This document shows, piece after piece, positions 8,267 through 15,352 of a stretch of DNA of 44,865 nt (position 1 is the stretch's first letter; every line of letters begins with the position of its first letter). Origin of the DNA: Pseudomonas sp. TH10. Its GTDB lineage: Bacteria > Pseudomonadota > Gammaproteobacteria > Pseudomonadales > Pseudomonadaceae. Below the pieces are notes generated by a model that was not told the DNA's origin, did no database searches, and saw nothing but the letters and a program-made list of their open reading frames with translations. The DNA is taken from contig NZ_JAEKEG010000037.1 in assembly GCF_016651255.1 (NCBI RefSeq), forward strand, positions 1-44,865. The letters are read 5' to 3'. Made by a program: the position numbers and the translations under genes.

Positions 8267-9999
8267 AGAAATTACTGATTGCCAACCGTGGTGAAATTGC
8301 TGTCCGCATCGCCCGCGCCTGCAGTGACTACGGCGTGCAGTCTGTGGCGGTGTATGCCGATGCGGACATCGACGCCCTGCACGTGCGCCAAGCCAACGAA
8401 GCCTACTCACTCAACGGCCAGCGCCCGGCCGAGACCTACCTGGATATCGGCAAACTGATCGCCATCGCCCAACGCAGCGGCGCCGATGCCGTGCACCCCG
8501 GCTATGGTTTCCTGTCTGAGAGGGCCGACTTCGCCCGGGCAGTGATCGAGGCCGGGCTGATCTGGGTCGGTCCCAACCCGGAGACCATCGACGTGCTCGG
8601 CGACAAGGTCGAGGCACGAAAAATTGCCCACCTGGTCGGTGCCCCCCTGGTGGCCGGTACGCCTGGCCCGGTCGAAAGCGCCGCCGAAGTACTGGCCTTT
8701 GCCGAGCAGCACGGCCTGCCAATTGCCATCAAGGCAGCCTTTGGCGGCGGCGGACGCGGCATGAAAGTCGCCTGGCGCATGGATGAGGTGGCTGAATTGT
8801 TCGCCTCAGCCGTGCGCGAAGCAGAAGCGGCCTTTGGTCGTGGCGAATGCTACGTCGAGCAGTTCCTCGACCGGCCCCGGCACATCGAAGCGCAGATCCT
8901 CGCCGACAAACACGGCAAGGTCGTGGTCGTCGGCACGCGTGACTGCTCCTTGCAGCGGCGCAATCAGAAGCTGGTGGAGGAAGCGCCTGCGCCTTTTATC
9001 AGCGACCAACAGCGCCAGCGTATTCATCAGTCTGCCCAGGATATCTGCGCCAAGGCGGGCTACGTCGGTGCCGGTACGGTGGAGTTCCTGCTCAGCCAGG
9101 ATGGCACTCTGTCGTTCCTTGAGGTCAATACCCGCTTGCAGGTCGAGCACCCGGTGACTGAAGAGACCACCGGGGTTGACCTGGTGATCGAGCAATTGCG
9201 GATCGCCGATGGTTTGCCGTTGTCCTTCAACGAGACGCCGACCCCGCGTGGCCACAGCTTCGAGTTTCGCATCAACGCGGAAGACCCGGGCAAAGGCTTC
9301 CTGCCCACCCCCGGTCAGATCACCGATTTCCTGCCACCATCTGGCCCGGGCGTGCGCCTGGACAGCGGCGTTATAAGCGGCTCGCGAGTACCCAGCACCT
9401 TCGATTCGATGATGGCCAAATTGATCGTCACCGGCGCCACCCGCGAACAGGCTATCGTCCGCGCCCGGCGCGCACTGGCTGAGTTCAACATCGAGGGCAT
9501 CGCCTCGGTGCTGCCGTTCCACCGGGCCGTCATGGATCATGATGACTTCACCGGTGCCGATAAATTCGCCGTACACACGCGCTGGATCGAGACCGATTTC
9601 GCCGAGCAGATCACGCTCGCCCCACGTGCTGCTGTATCGGCCGACCCGGAAATACTGCGTACGTTTGTCGAGATCGACGGCAAACGACACGAACTGGGCC
9701 TTCCAGCTGCGCTGCTGCGCGGCGTCAGCCTGAATGCAGCGGGTACCACCAGCGAAAGCGCGGCCCCCGAGGTCATTGACCCGCAGTCGGTACTGACGCC
9801 CGTGGCGGGTAATCTGCATACCTGGGTGGTCGAAGACGGCGAGTCGGTAAGTGCCGGGCAGGTCATTGCCGTTGTAGAAGCCATGAAGATGGAAACTTCG
9901 GTCCTTGCACCTTGTGAAGGCCAGGTGCAGATCGCCAAACAGGCAGGTGACTATTTTGAAGCCGGCTCGGTGATTGGCCGCATCAAGATCCTGGCTTGA
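8263..9999 (+). CDS. Biotin carboxylase fused to biotin carboxyl carrier domain
   Basis: A 578-residue protein. Residues 1-445 are a biotin carboxylase: N-terminal [17 protein letters not shown], the ATP-grasp glycine loop GGGGRGMK near 165, [15 protein letters not shown] near 290, and a C-terminal carboxylase domain. After a variable linker, the last 70 residues are a biotinyl domain with VEAMKMET; Lys542 is the predicted biotin site. It lacks a carboxyltransferase. Housekeeping Pseudomonas acetyl-CoA carboxylase uses separate AccB and AccC, so this is a dedicated enzyme. Translational coupling to the KipI-KipA gene suggests that gene provides the transferase function, as within urea carboxylase. 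Confidence 0.92.
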   Translation: MKKLLIANRGEIAVRIARACSDYGVQSVAVYADADIDALHVRQANEAYSLNGQRPAETYLDIGKLIAIAQRSGADAVHPGYGFLSERADFARAVIEAGLIWVGPNPETIDVLGDKVEARKIAHLVGAPLVAGTPGPVESAAEVLAFAEQHGLPIAIKAAFGGGGRGMKVAWRMDEVAELFASAVREAEAAFGRGECYVEQFLDRPRHIEAQILADKHGKVVVVGTRDCSLQRRNQKLVEEAPAPFISDQQRQRIHQSAQDICAKAGYVGAGTVEFLLSQDGTLSFLEVNTRLQVEHPVTEETTGVDLVIEQLRIADGLPLSFNETPTPRGHSFEFRINAEDPGKGFLPTPGQITDFLPPSGPGVRLDSGVISGSRVPSTFDSMMAKLIVTGATREQAIVRARRALAEFNIEGIASVLPFHRAVMDHDDFTGADKFAVHTRWIETDFAEQITLAPRAAVSADPEILRTFVEIDGKRHELGLPAALLRGVSLNAAGTTSESAAPEVIDPQSVLTPVAGNLHTWVVEDGESVSAGQVIAVVEAMKMETSVLAPCEGQVQIAKQAGDYFEAGSVIGRIKILA

Positions 10000-10031
10000 T
10001 TTAAAGCTTTTCCTTTTACAGGTAGTCGCGC

Positions 10032-10050
10032 AACGGGTTCACCACCCGTT
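10032..10050. other. Hairpin between carboxylase and porin genes
   Basis: AACGGGT and ACCCGTT form a perfect 7-bp stem with a 5-base loop. There is no following T-run, so it is more likely an RNA-processing, stability or partial-termination element than a strong intrinsic terminator. Confidence 0.45.
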
Positions 10051-10069
10051 TGCCGCGTGCTGCCCGCAG

Positions 10070-10090
10070 AAAAGTTCAGCTGTAACTTTT
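10070..10090. promoter_or_regulatory. Inverted repeat upstream of the porin gene
   Basis: AAAAGTT and AACTTTT flank CAGCTGT, giving a perfect 7-bp inverted repeat about 60 bp before the porin start. It could be an operator or a weak terminator hairpin; the sequence alone does not decide. Confidence 0.35.
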
Positions 10091-10150
10091 CATGAAAAAA
10101 CAATAAAACCTGACCATTAAAAGCTGCCGTTTATCTGGAGCATCAAGAGC

Positions 10151-11392
10151 ATGTCAATCAACAAGGCTTTTGCCATTGCGGGTACCTGCGCGCTGGTTTT
10201 ACCAGTGACCGCCTCGGCCGACTTTATTGCCGACAGCAAAGCGAGTGTGGAACTGCGCAACTTCTACTTCAGTCGTGACTTTCGTAACGGCCCGCCCACG
10301 GCAGAGCGTGACGCTGCGGCGGAGTGGGCACAGGGCGCGATGCTGCGCATTGAGTCGGGTTATACCGCAGGCACTATCGGCGTTGGCCTCGACGCCATCG
10401 GCATGCTCGGCATCAAGCTCGACGGCGGCGATGGGTCCGGTGGCACCGGCCTGTTGCCCGCTGACCTCAGCTCGAAGAACGGCCGCGGCTCGCAAAGCGA
10501 GTACTCCAAGCTGGGCCTGACGGCCAAGGCGAAGGTCTCTGCGACGGAACTCAAAGTCGGCTCCCTGGCTTTCCGTACGCCAGTCGTGTCGAGTAATGAC
10601 ACGCGCTTGTTGCCTTCGACCTTCGAAGGAGCGCTGCTGACTTCAAAAGATATCGACCAATTGGCCCTGCAAGGCGGCAAATTGCAGCAAATCAAGTTTA
10701 ACAGTTCTTCAAACTACCAGGACTTCACGGGTAACCGCATCGGCGGCGTCAGTGATGATTTCCGATTTGCCGGCGGCACCTACAGTTTTAATAAAGCCCT
10801 GAGTACAAGCCTGTTCTACGGCAACCTGGAAAATATCTATCGACAGTACTTTGGCGGGGTCATCTATGAAATTCCTCTCGCCGCGCAACAGTCGCTCAAG
10901 TTCGACCTGCGCTATTCGAAAAGTACCGACGACGGTAATTTCCGCCCACTCGACAACCGCGCAGCGAACGGGCAAGTGGCCTATACCCTGGGCTCTAGCG
11001 TATTGACCGGCGCCTATCAGCGAATGAGCGGTGACGACCCGTTCCCGTACATCGCCAATAGCGACCCCTACCTGGTCAACTTTGTGCAGATCAACGACTT
11101 TGCCAACACCGATGAGCACTCATGGCAGGTGCGCTATGACTACAACTTCGCCGCACTGGGCATTCCAGGCCTCACCTTCATGACCCGTTACGTCAATGGC
11201 GACAATGTGCAGGTAGCGGGCAGTCACTCGGGGAAAGAGTGGGAGCGCAACACCGATATCGGCTACGTCGTGCAAAGCGGTTCGCTGAAGAATCTTGGGG
11301 TCAAGGTTCGAAACGCCACGGTCCGCTCGAACTTCAGCAATGACCTGGATGAGACACGGCTGATCCTGAGTTACACATTGGCCTTGTGGTAA
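10151..11392 (+). CDS. OprD-family outer-membrane porin
   Basis: A 413-residue protein with a Sec signal peptide (residues 1-23, cleavage after TASA) followed by an OprD barrel: N-terminal FIADSKASVELRNFYFSRDF and a C-terminal beta-strand ending in aromatic Trp (SYTLALW), as required for outer-membrane insertion. OprD porins admit specific small carboxylates and amino acids. The P. aeruginosa paralogue OpdO is linked to pyroglutamate and lies near pxp-type genes, so this porin probably brings the operon's substrate across the outer membrane (inference from context). It follows the carboxylase gene by 151 bp on the same strand. Confidence 0.92.
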   Translation: MSINKAFAIAGTCALVLPVTASADFIADSKASVELRNFYFSRDFRNGPPTAERDAAAEWAQGAMLRIESGYTAGTIGVGLDAIGMLGIKLDGGDGSGGTGLLPADLSSKNGRGSQSEYSKLGLTAKAKVSATELKVGSLAFRTPVVSSNDTRLLPSTFEGALLTSKDIDQLALQGGKLQQIKFNSSSNYQDFTGNRIGGVSDDFRFAGGTYSFNKALSTSLFYGNLENIYRQYFGGVIYEIPLAAQQSLKFDLRYSKSTDDGNFRPLDNRAANGQVAYTLGSSVLTGAYQRMSGDDPFPYIANSDPYLVNFVQINDFANTDEHSWQVRYDYNFAALGIPGLTFMTRYVNGDNVQVAGSHSGKEWERNTDIGYVVQSGSLKNLGVKVRNATVRSNFSNDLDETRLILSYTLALW

Positions 11393-11487
11393 AGGCGGAT
11401 CGCTTGAGCGCCGTTTGACCGAAGCCTTTGTTCAGCCCTGGGAAGCCCTCGGCATTCGATACTGCTGATGGTTTCCACTGTAGCCAT

Positions 11488-11506
11488 TGTAAACTTATGG
11501 TTTACA
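11488..11506. promoter_or_regulatory. Palindromic operator upstream of the SDR gene
   Basis: TGTAAACTTATGGTTTACA is a perfect 7-bp inverted repeat with a 5-bp spacer, a form typical of TetR-family operators. It lies about 100 bp before the SDR start and overlaps a plausible weak promoter (TTGTAA at 11487, TATCGT at 11512). No TetR gene is in the window. Confidence 0.55.
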
Positions 11507-11604
11507 CAGACTATCGTGATTACCGTCTACCCGGCAGGTAATCCCGAACCGATACTAGGCTCCATCAACCGGGACATCTCGCCCCGGCGACTTTGGAGAC
11601 AGAC

Positions 11605-12351
11605 ATGACTACTCAGAACCTCAGCGGCAAAGTGGCTTTGATCCAAGGCGGATCCCGCGGTATTGGCGCAGCCATCGTCAAACGCCTGGCCGCTGAAGGC
11701 GCAGCCGTTGCCTTCACTTACGTAAGCTCCACGGCAAAAGCCGAAGAATTGCAGAACAGCATCACCGCCAGTGGCGGCAAGGCCCTGGCCATCAAGGCCG
11801 ACAGCGCCGATGCCGAGGCCATCCGTCACGCGGTCACGGCCACCGTCGAAGCCTTTGGCGCGCTGGATATCCTGGTCAACAACGCAGGTGTGCTGGCGGT
11901 TGCGCCACTGGAAGATTTCAAGCTCGAAGACTTCGACCAGACCCTGGCCATCAACGTACGCAGTGTATTCATTGCTACCCAGGCCGCTGCCAGGCATATG
12001 ACCGAAGGCGGTCGCATCATCAATATTGGCAGCACCAATGCCGATCGCATGCCCTTCGCCGGTGGCGGTCCGTACGCCATGAGCAAGTCGGCGCTGGTCG
12101 GCCTGACCAAAGGCCTGGCACGCGACCTCGGCCCGCGCGGGATCACCATCAACAACGTGCAACCCGGCCCGGTCGACACCGACATGAACCCTGCACAGGG
12201 TGACTTTGCCGACAGCCTGATCCCGTTGATGGCAGTAGGTCGTTATGGTCATGCCGATGAAATCGCCAGCTTCGTGGCGTACCTGGTGGGCCCTGAAGCG
12301 GGCTACATCACGGGTGCCAGCTTGACCATCGACGGCGGCTTTGGCGCCTGA
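11605..12351 (+). CDS. SDR-family NAD(P)-dependent oxidoreductase
   Basis: A 248-residue classical short-chain dehydrogenase, cytoplasmic, starting at ATG 11605 with GGAG six bases upstream (a TTG at 11593 is in frame but poorer). The cofactor loop is QGGSRGIG near residue 15, the NNAG motif is near 92, and the catalytic Ser and Tyr-X3-Lys lie in GSTNADRMPFAGGGPYAMSK. The C-terminal YITGASLTIDGGFGA is typical of 3-oxoacyl-ACP reductase-like members. The substrate is unknown. It stands alone, bounded by a palindromic operator and a strong terminator. Confidence 0.93.
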   Translation: MTTQNLSGKVALIQGGSRGIGAAIVKRLAAEGAAVAFTYVSSTAKAEELQNSITASGGKALAIKADSADAEAIRHAVTATVEAFGALDILVNNAGVLAVAPLEDFKLEDFDQTLAINVRSVFIATQAAARHMTEGGRIINIGSTNADRMPFAGGGPYAMSKSALVGLTKGLARDLGPRGITINNVQPGPVDTDMNPAQGDFADSLIPLMAVGRYGHADEIASFVAYLVGPEAGYITGASLTIDGGFGA

Positions 12352-12367
12352 TGGCAACACCTGCGTG

Positions 12368-12403
12368 AAAAAGCCGGCCACCTGATCAGGTGGCCGGCTT
12401 TTT
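12368..12403. terminator. Bidirectional intrinsic terminator
   Basis: A perfect 36-bp palindrome centred on GATC at 12384-12387, with a GC-rich stem (GCCGGCCACCT) flanked by five A on the left and five T on the right. It serves both the SDR gene and the convergent HAD gene. Confidence 0.93.
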
Positions 12404-12416
12404 CATGCCTGCTGAT

Positions 12417-13112
12417 TTACGCCCATTCCAACGCCGGCAAGCCGCAGTCAGCGGGCTTGAACGCCTTCAGCGTGCGCAGGATGCCATCGGCATGTGCGTA
12501 CTTTTCATCGGCCATGGCCGCATCCGGGATGGCAATGGCGGTCATGCCCGCCGCCTTCGCTGCTGTGACGCCGAAGGGCGAATCCTCGAACACCAGGCAG
12601 TCGGCCGGATCGACACCCAGACGCCGCGCGGCGGTCAGAAAGATGTCCGGTGCCGGCTTGGCCGCGCCCACTTCCGGATCATCAGCCGTGACGATGAAAT
12701 CGAATAAATCGAACCACTCCCGGTGCAGCGTGGTTTTCTGGCCGAAGGACTGACGTGAAGAACTGGTGCCCACCGCGATGGGGATATTGTTCGCCTTCAG
12801 GTGCCGCACCAGTTCCTGGGCGCCGGGCATTGCCAGCGCGTGTGGAAAACGCTCACGCATCAGCGGTTCGCGAATCACCAGGAATTCTTCTGCGGAGATC
12901 GGCAGGTCCAGGGCCTCGACCACGTAGCGCGCCAGATCATTTGCGCCGCGCCCGATGATGTTCTGTTTGATGCTCCAGTCGAAAACCCGGCCATAGCGCT
13001 GGGCGATCATCGACGTGACCTCGGTGTAGATGCCCTCGGTGTCCAGCAACAAGCCGTCCATATCGAAAATCACAGCCTTGATCGGGCCGAATTCGTTCAG
13101 CGGTGCATTCAT
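12417..13112 (-). CDS. HAD-superfamily phosphatase (phosphoglycolate phosphatase / beta-phosphoglucomutase-like)
   Basis: A 231-residue cytoplasmic HAD hydrolase of subfamily IA. Motif I is FDMDGLLLDTEG with the nucleophile Asp near residue 17, motif II is GTSSSRQ, the motif III lysine is in GAAKPAPDIF, and motif IV is VFEDSPFGVTAAKAAGM. The cap lies between motifs I and II, as in enzymes acting on small phosphate esters such as glycerol-3-phosphate, 2-phosphoglycolate or sugar phosphates. The precise substrate cannot be assigned. It is monocistronic and ends at the shared terminator. Confidence 0.92.
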   Translation of the reverse strand: MNAPLNEFGPIKAVIFDMDGLLLDTEGIYTEVTSMIAQRYGRVFDWSIKQNIIGRGANDLARYVVEALDLPISAEEFLVIREPLMRERFPHALAMPGAQELVRHLKANNIPIAVGTSSSRQSFGQKTTLHREWFDLFDFIVTADDPEVGAAKPAPDIFLTAARRLGVDPADCLVFEDSPFGVTAAKAAGMTAIAIPDAAMADEKYAHADGILRTLKAFKPADCGLPALEWA

Positions 13113-13237
13113 CGCGTCTGATCCGTTTTCAACAACAAGAGGACCCGCACGTTAGCACCGATTCTGCGACGGATTAAAGGGTTCAGCAGGATATCGACTT
13201 GAGGAAAGGGTAAAGGCGTCCGACATCCACGACGACG

Positions 13238-13450
13238 TCAGCTCGGTTCATCGGATGCATCATTACCGGCAATGTCCTGATCATCGGGAACGGCCTCTAC
13301 ATCCCCACGCTTCACATCATCCCTGGGCAACTGCTCCACGGCCGTGTCTTCGTCAGGCGGCCGTTGATCGCGACTCAGGGAGTCCGTGGGGGATGGCAGG
13401 GGATACTCAGGCGTTTCATCCGGGTCGAATGCTTTGGGAACAGATTTCAT
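13238..13450 (-). CDS. Small Pro/Asp-rich acidic protein, unknown function
   Basis: Seventy residues, very rich in Asp, Glu and Pro and probably disordered (for example DPDETPEYPLPSPTDS). The start is backed by a good GAGGTG Shine-Dalgarno sequence. No domain is recognised. It is the last of a row of small minus-strand genes (glycine-zipper protein, 59-residue acidic protein, this one) that may be co-transcribed. Confidence 0.75.
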   Translation of the reverse strand: MKSVPKAFDPDETPEYPLPSPTDSLSRDQRPPDEDTAVEQLPRDDVKRGDVEAVPDDQDIAGNDASDEPS

Positions 13451-13545
13451 GGGTCACCTCTCGACGGGCCTGCAATGGCAGGCCCTGACAGTTCGACGAC
13501 CTCGGCGGCACGGCCGTTCTATGAGAGAGACAGTCGGTCGACAGC

Positions 13546-13725
13546 TTATTGCTCGTCTTCGTCCAGCTCTTCGTCTTCGTAGTCGACATCGCCAGCGTCA
13601 TCGGAGTCATTGAGCGGCACTGTTGCATCGTCCATTACCGACCCTGGATCTTCATTTCCCGGATCGTTGATAAACGGCAGTCCACTCGGACCTTTTTCTT
13701 CCTTGCCTTCTGTTTCAGGCGTCAT
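13546..13725 (-). CDS. Small highly acidic protein (59 residues), unknown function
   Basis: Start ATG 13725 with GAGG eight bases upstream; 59 residues ending in the acidic run DVDYEDEELDEDEQ. Over a third of residues are Asp or Glu and no membrane segment or cysteine is present. It lies 30 bp downstream of the glycine-zipper gene, whose C-terminal tail is strongly basic, which raises the possibility of a charge-based interaction (speculative). Good translation signals and intact frame argue that it is real. Confidence 0.72.
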   Translation of the reverse strand: MTPETEGKEEKGPSGLPFINDPGNEDPGSVMDDATVPLNDSDDAGDVDYEDEELDEDEQ

Positions 13726-13755
13726 GGGGCATACCTCGCAGGGTGCAGGGATGGA

Positions 13756-14226
13756 TCAACGATGCTTATTCTTATACTTGTTTTTATTCTTGTGCTTGTG
13801 ATTGCCCTTGGAATGCGAACCACCGTCATCGGTACCCAGGTTGTTGCCGACAGCGCCACCGGCTGCACCACCGAGGCCTGCGCCAATGGTCGAACCGGTC
13901 GAACCGCCCAGGCTGTTGCCAATCACCGAACCACCCGCAGAACCCAAACCACCCCCCACCGCAGCGGCCGTGCGGCTGCCCTTGGGCGCCCCTACCGCAC
14001 TCCCCGCGGCCCCACCGACGCCTGCGCCGATGGCCGCGCCAGTGCTGCCGCCCATTTGCTGACCCACGACATTCCCGAGTGCCCCACCGAGGCCACCGCC
14101 GACTGCTGCGGTGCCGTCGCCAGCGGCCACGGCGCCGTGGCTGACCATCAGTCCCAATACCAATGCAGACAACGTCAAGCCTTGACGACGACAGTCGCCT
14201 GGTTTGCTTTCGGATTTAGATGTCAT
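13756..14226 (-). CDS. Glycine-zipper protein with basic Lys/His/Asn tail
   Basis: The start is ATG 14226 behind GAGGTG (156 residues). After a signal peptide (SALVLGLMVSHGAVA) come repeated small-residue motifs such as GGGLGGALGNVVGQQMGGST and GAAIGAGVGGAAGSAVG, the pattern of glycine-zipper (YMGG-type) helices that pack in membranes. The last 20 residues alternate Lys, His and Asn. It is a paralogue of the gene at 14339-14710, which ends in a shorter basic tail. Probably periplasmic or outer-membrane associated; the function is unknown. Confidence 0.82.
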   Translation of the reverse strand: MTSKSESKPGDCRRQGLTLSALVLGLMVSHGAVAAGDGTAAVGGGLGGALGNVVGQQMGGSTGAAIGAGVGGAAGSAVGAPKGSRTAAAVGGGLGSAGGSVIGNSLGGSTGSTIGAGLGGAAGGAVGNNLGTDDGGSHSKGNHKHKNKNKYKNKHR

Positions 14227-14292
14227 GGTGCACCTCGCATGCGTTGGGGATGTAATGGCTTTGAGCCTCTGCAGGGGGAAACGTTCATAAAC

Positions 14293-14326
14293 GCAAAAGC
14301 CCGGCAATTAGCCGGGCTTTGCTTTT
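14293..14326 (-). terminator. Terminator of the upstream glycine-zipper gene
   Basis: AAAGCCCGGC and GCCGGGCTTT form a perfect stem around a 5-base AT loop. In minus-strand reading it is followed by a short T stretch (CTTTTGCG) and comes 13 bp after the stop of the gene at 14339. Confidence 0.8.
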
Positions 14327-14338
14327 GGATCAACAGGA

Positions 14339-14710
14339 TCAGTGACGCTTGTGACCCTTGCCGAGGTTGCTGCCGACGCCACCGCCCAATGCACCGCCCA
14401 GGCCTGCGCCGATGGTGGAACCGGTCTTGCCGCCGAGGCTGTTACCAATTACCGAGCCACCTGCAGCGCCAACACCACCGCCGATCGCAGCCTTGGTGCG
14501 GCTGCCTTTACGTGCCGCAACAGCGCTGCCGGCTGCGCCCGCGACGCCTGCGCCGACTGCTGCGCCCGTGCTGCCACCCATGCTTTGGCCAACCACGTTA
14601 CCCAAGGCGCCGCCCAGGCCGCCGCCGATCGCGGCCGTGCCATCGCCAGCGGCCATCGCGCCTTGTGCAACGAAAAGTCCCAGAACCAGAGCAGGCAGTG
14701 TTAAACGCAT
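14339..14710 (-). CDS. Glycine-zipper protein, paralogue
   Basis: A 123-residue protein from ATG 14710 with a TGAGG Shine-Dalgarno sequence. The signal peptide (PALVLGLFVAQGAMA) precedes AAGDGTAAIGGGLGGALGNVV and more glycine-zipper units, closely matching the downstream paralogue almost block for block. The C-terminus is short and basic (NLGKGHKRH). The pair probably arose by tandem duplication; each has its own ribosome-binding site and they are separated by a terminator, so they can be expressed independently. Function unknown. Confidence 0.82.
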   Translation of the reverse strand: MRLTLPALVLGLFVAQGAMAAGDGTAAIGGGLGGALGNVVGQSMGGSTGAAVGAGVAGAAGSAVAARKGSRTKAAIGGGVGAAGGSVIGNSLGGKTGSTIGAGLGGALGGGVGSNLGKGHKRH

Positions 14711-14848
14711 GACAAAAACCTCAAAAAATAGGGAGAAACCGAAACCCGGGCATTGAATGCCCAAGCGGAGGAAACGTCCACACAAATCCTCCGTTGCTGG
14801 AAACAGCGACGGTTGGACAGCGATATGGGAAAAGGTTTTATGACAGGC

Positions 14849-14874
14849 AAAAAAAGCCCGCTGGGGAAACGGGC
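14849..14874 (-). terminator. Second minus-strand terminator, no gene directly upstream
   Basis: In minus-strand reading GCCCG, a 9-base loop and CGGGC are followed by seven T. The preceding gene already has a terminator at 14982-15007, so this one may end a small RNA. Confidence 0.6.
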
Positions 14875-14981
14875 CAGGACTTGCTTTCTAACGGATGAGC
14901 TGAGACTACGCAAACCCTTGTGAAAAAGTTGTGAAAGAATTTGAGATCAACACGCCTGGTTAAACTTTTTTCGGCGCCCAT

Positions 14982-15007
14982 AAAAAACCCCGCTGTTCAG
15001 CGGGGTT
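14982..15007 (-). terminator. Terminator of the small CxxC protein gene
   Basis: AACCCCGCTG and CAGCGGGGTT form a perfect 10-bp stem with a 2-base loop, followed on the minus strand by a T-run. It starts 13 bp after the stop at 15021. Confidence 0.9.
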
Positions 15008-15020
15008 GTCAGATGGCTGC

Positions 15021-15209
15021 TTACTTTCTGGAAGCGGCCGCAACCCTGGGCAGGAACTTCGCCTTGGGGCCTTGGCTCACCATCGATTTGATCTTGCCAA
15101 CCTGGTGCTTGTCCTCCCCAAAGCTGGCCACGTATTCGGTCTGGCCACACTGGACGCAATTGTTGATCGGAAACTCGGACCCGTCGTCTTCGATATACGG
15201 TTCAGTCAT
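15021..15209 (-). CDS. Small CxxC-containing protein, unknown function
   Basis: Sixty-two residues from ATG 15209 (an in-frame GTG one codon earlier is possible), with AAGGGG upstream. It contains one Cys pair in NNCVQCGQTEYVASFG, resembling half of a zinc ribbon, and a basic C-terminus. A single pair would need dimerisation or other ligands to hold zinc. It has its own strong terminator, which supports a real monocistronic gene. Family not recognised. Confidence 0.75.
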   Translation of the reverse strand: MTEPYIEDDGSEFPINNCVQCGQTEYVASFGEDKHQVGKIKSMVSQGPKAKFLPRVAAASRK

Positions 15210-15352
15210 CACTTCGCCCCTTCAAAAGCGGGATCGACACCGGCAAGCCCTATTTGCCCGAACCATATCGATCACCAAGGGTTTTGAGACTAGTCGGTCA
15301 CGACTGGACTTGTCATTCAGATCACAGCGCGCCCGACGAATGGACTCTGGTT

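Larger units (their letters stand above)
14711..15020. other. 310-bp gene-free region with two minus-strand terminators
   Basis: No protein gene was found. It holds the leader of the glycine-zipper gene and two minus-strand terminator-like hairpins (14849-14874 and 14982-15007). The stretch between the two could be an independent short transcript. Confidence 0.5.

Noticed and set aside
13549..14756. Long plus-strand frames rich in Pro, Ala, Thr and Arg opposite the glycine-zipper genes
   Set aside because: They are antisense readings of the repetitive Gly/Ala codons and lack ribosome-binding sites; the minus-strand genes have signal peptides and good start signals.
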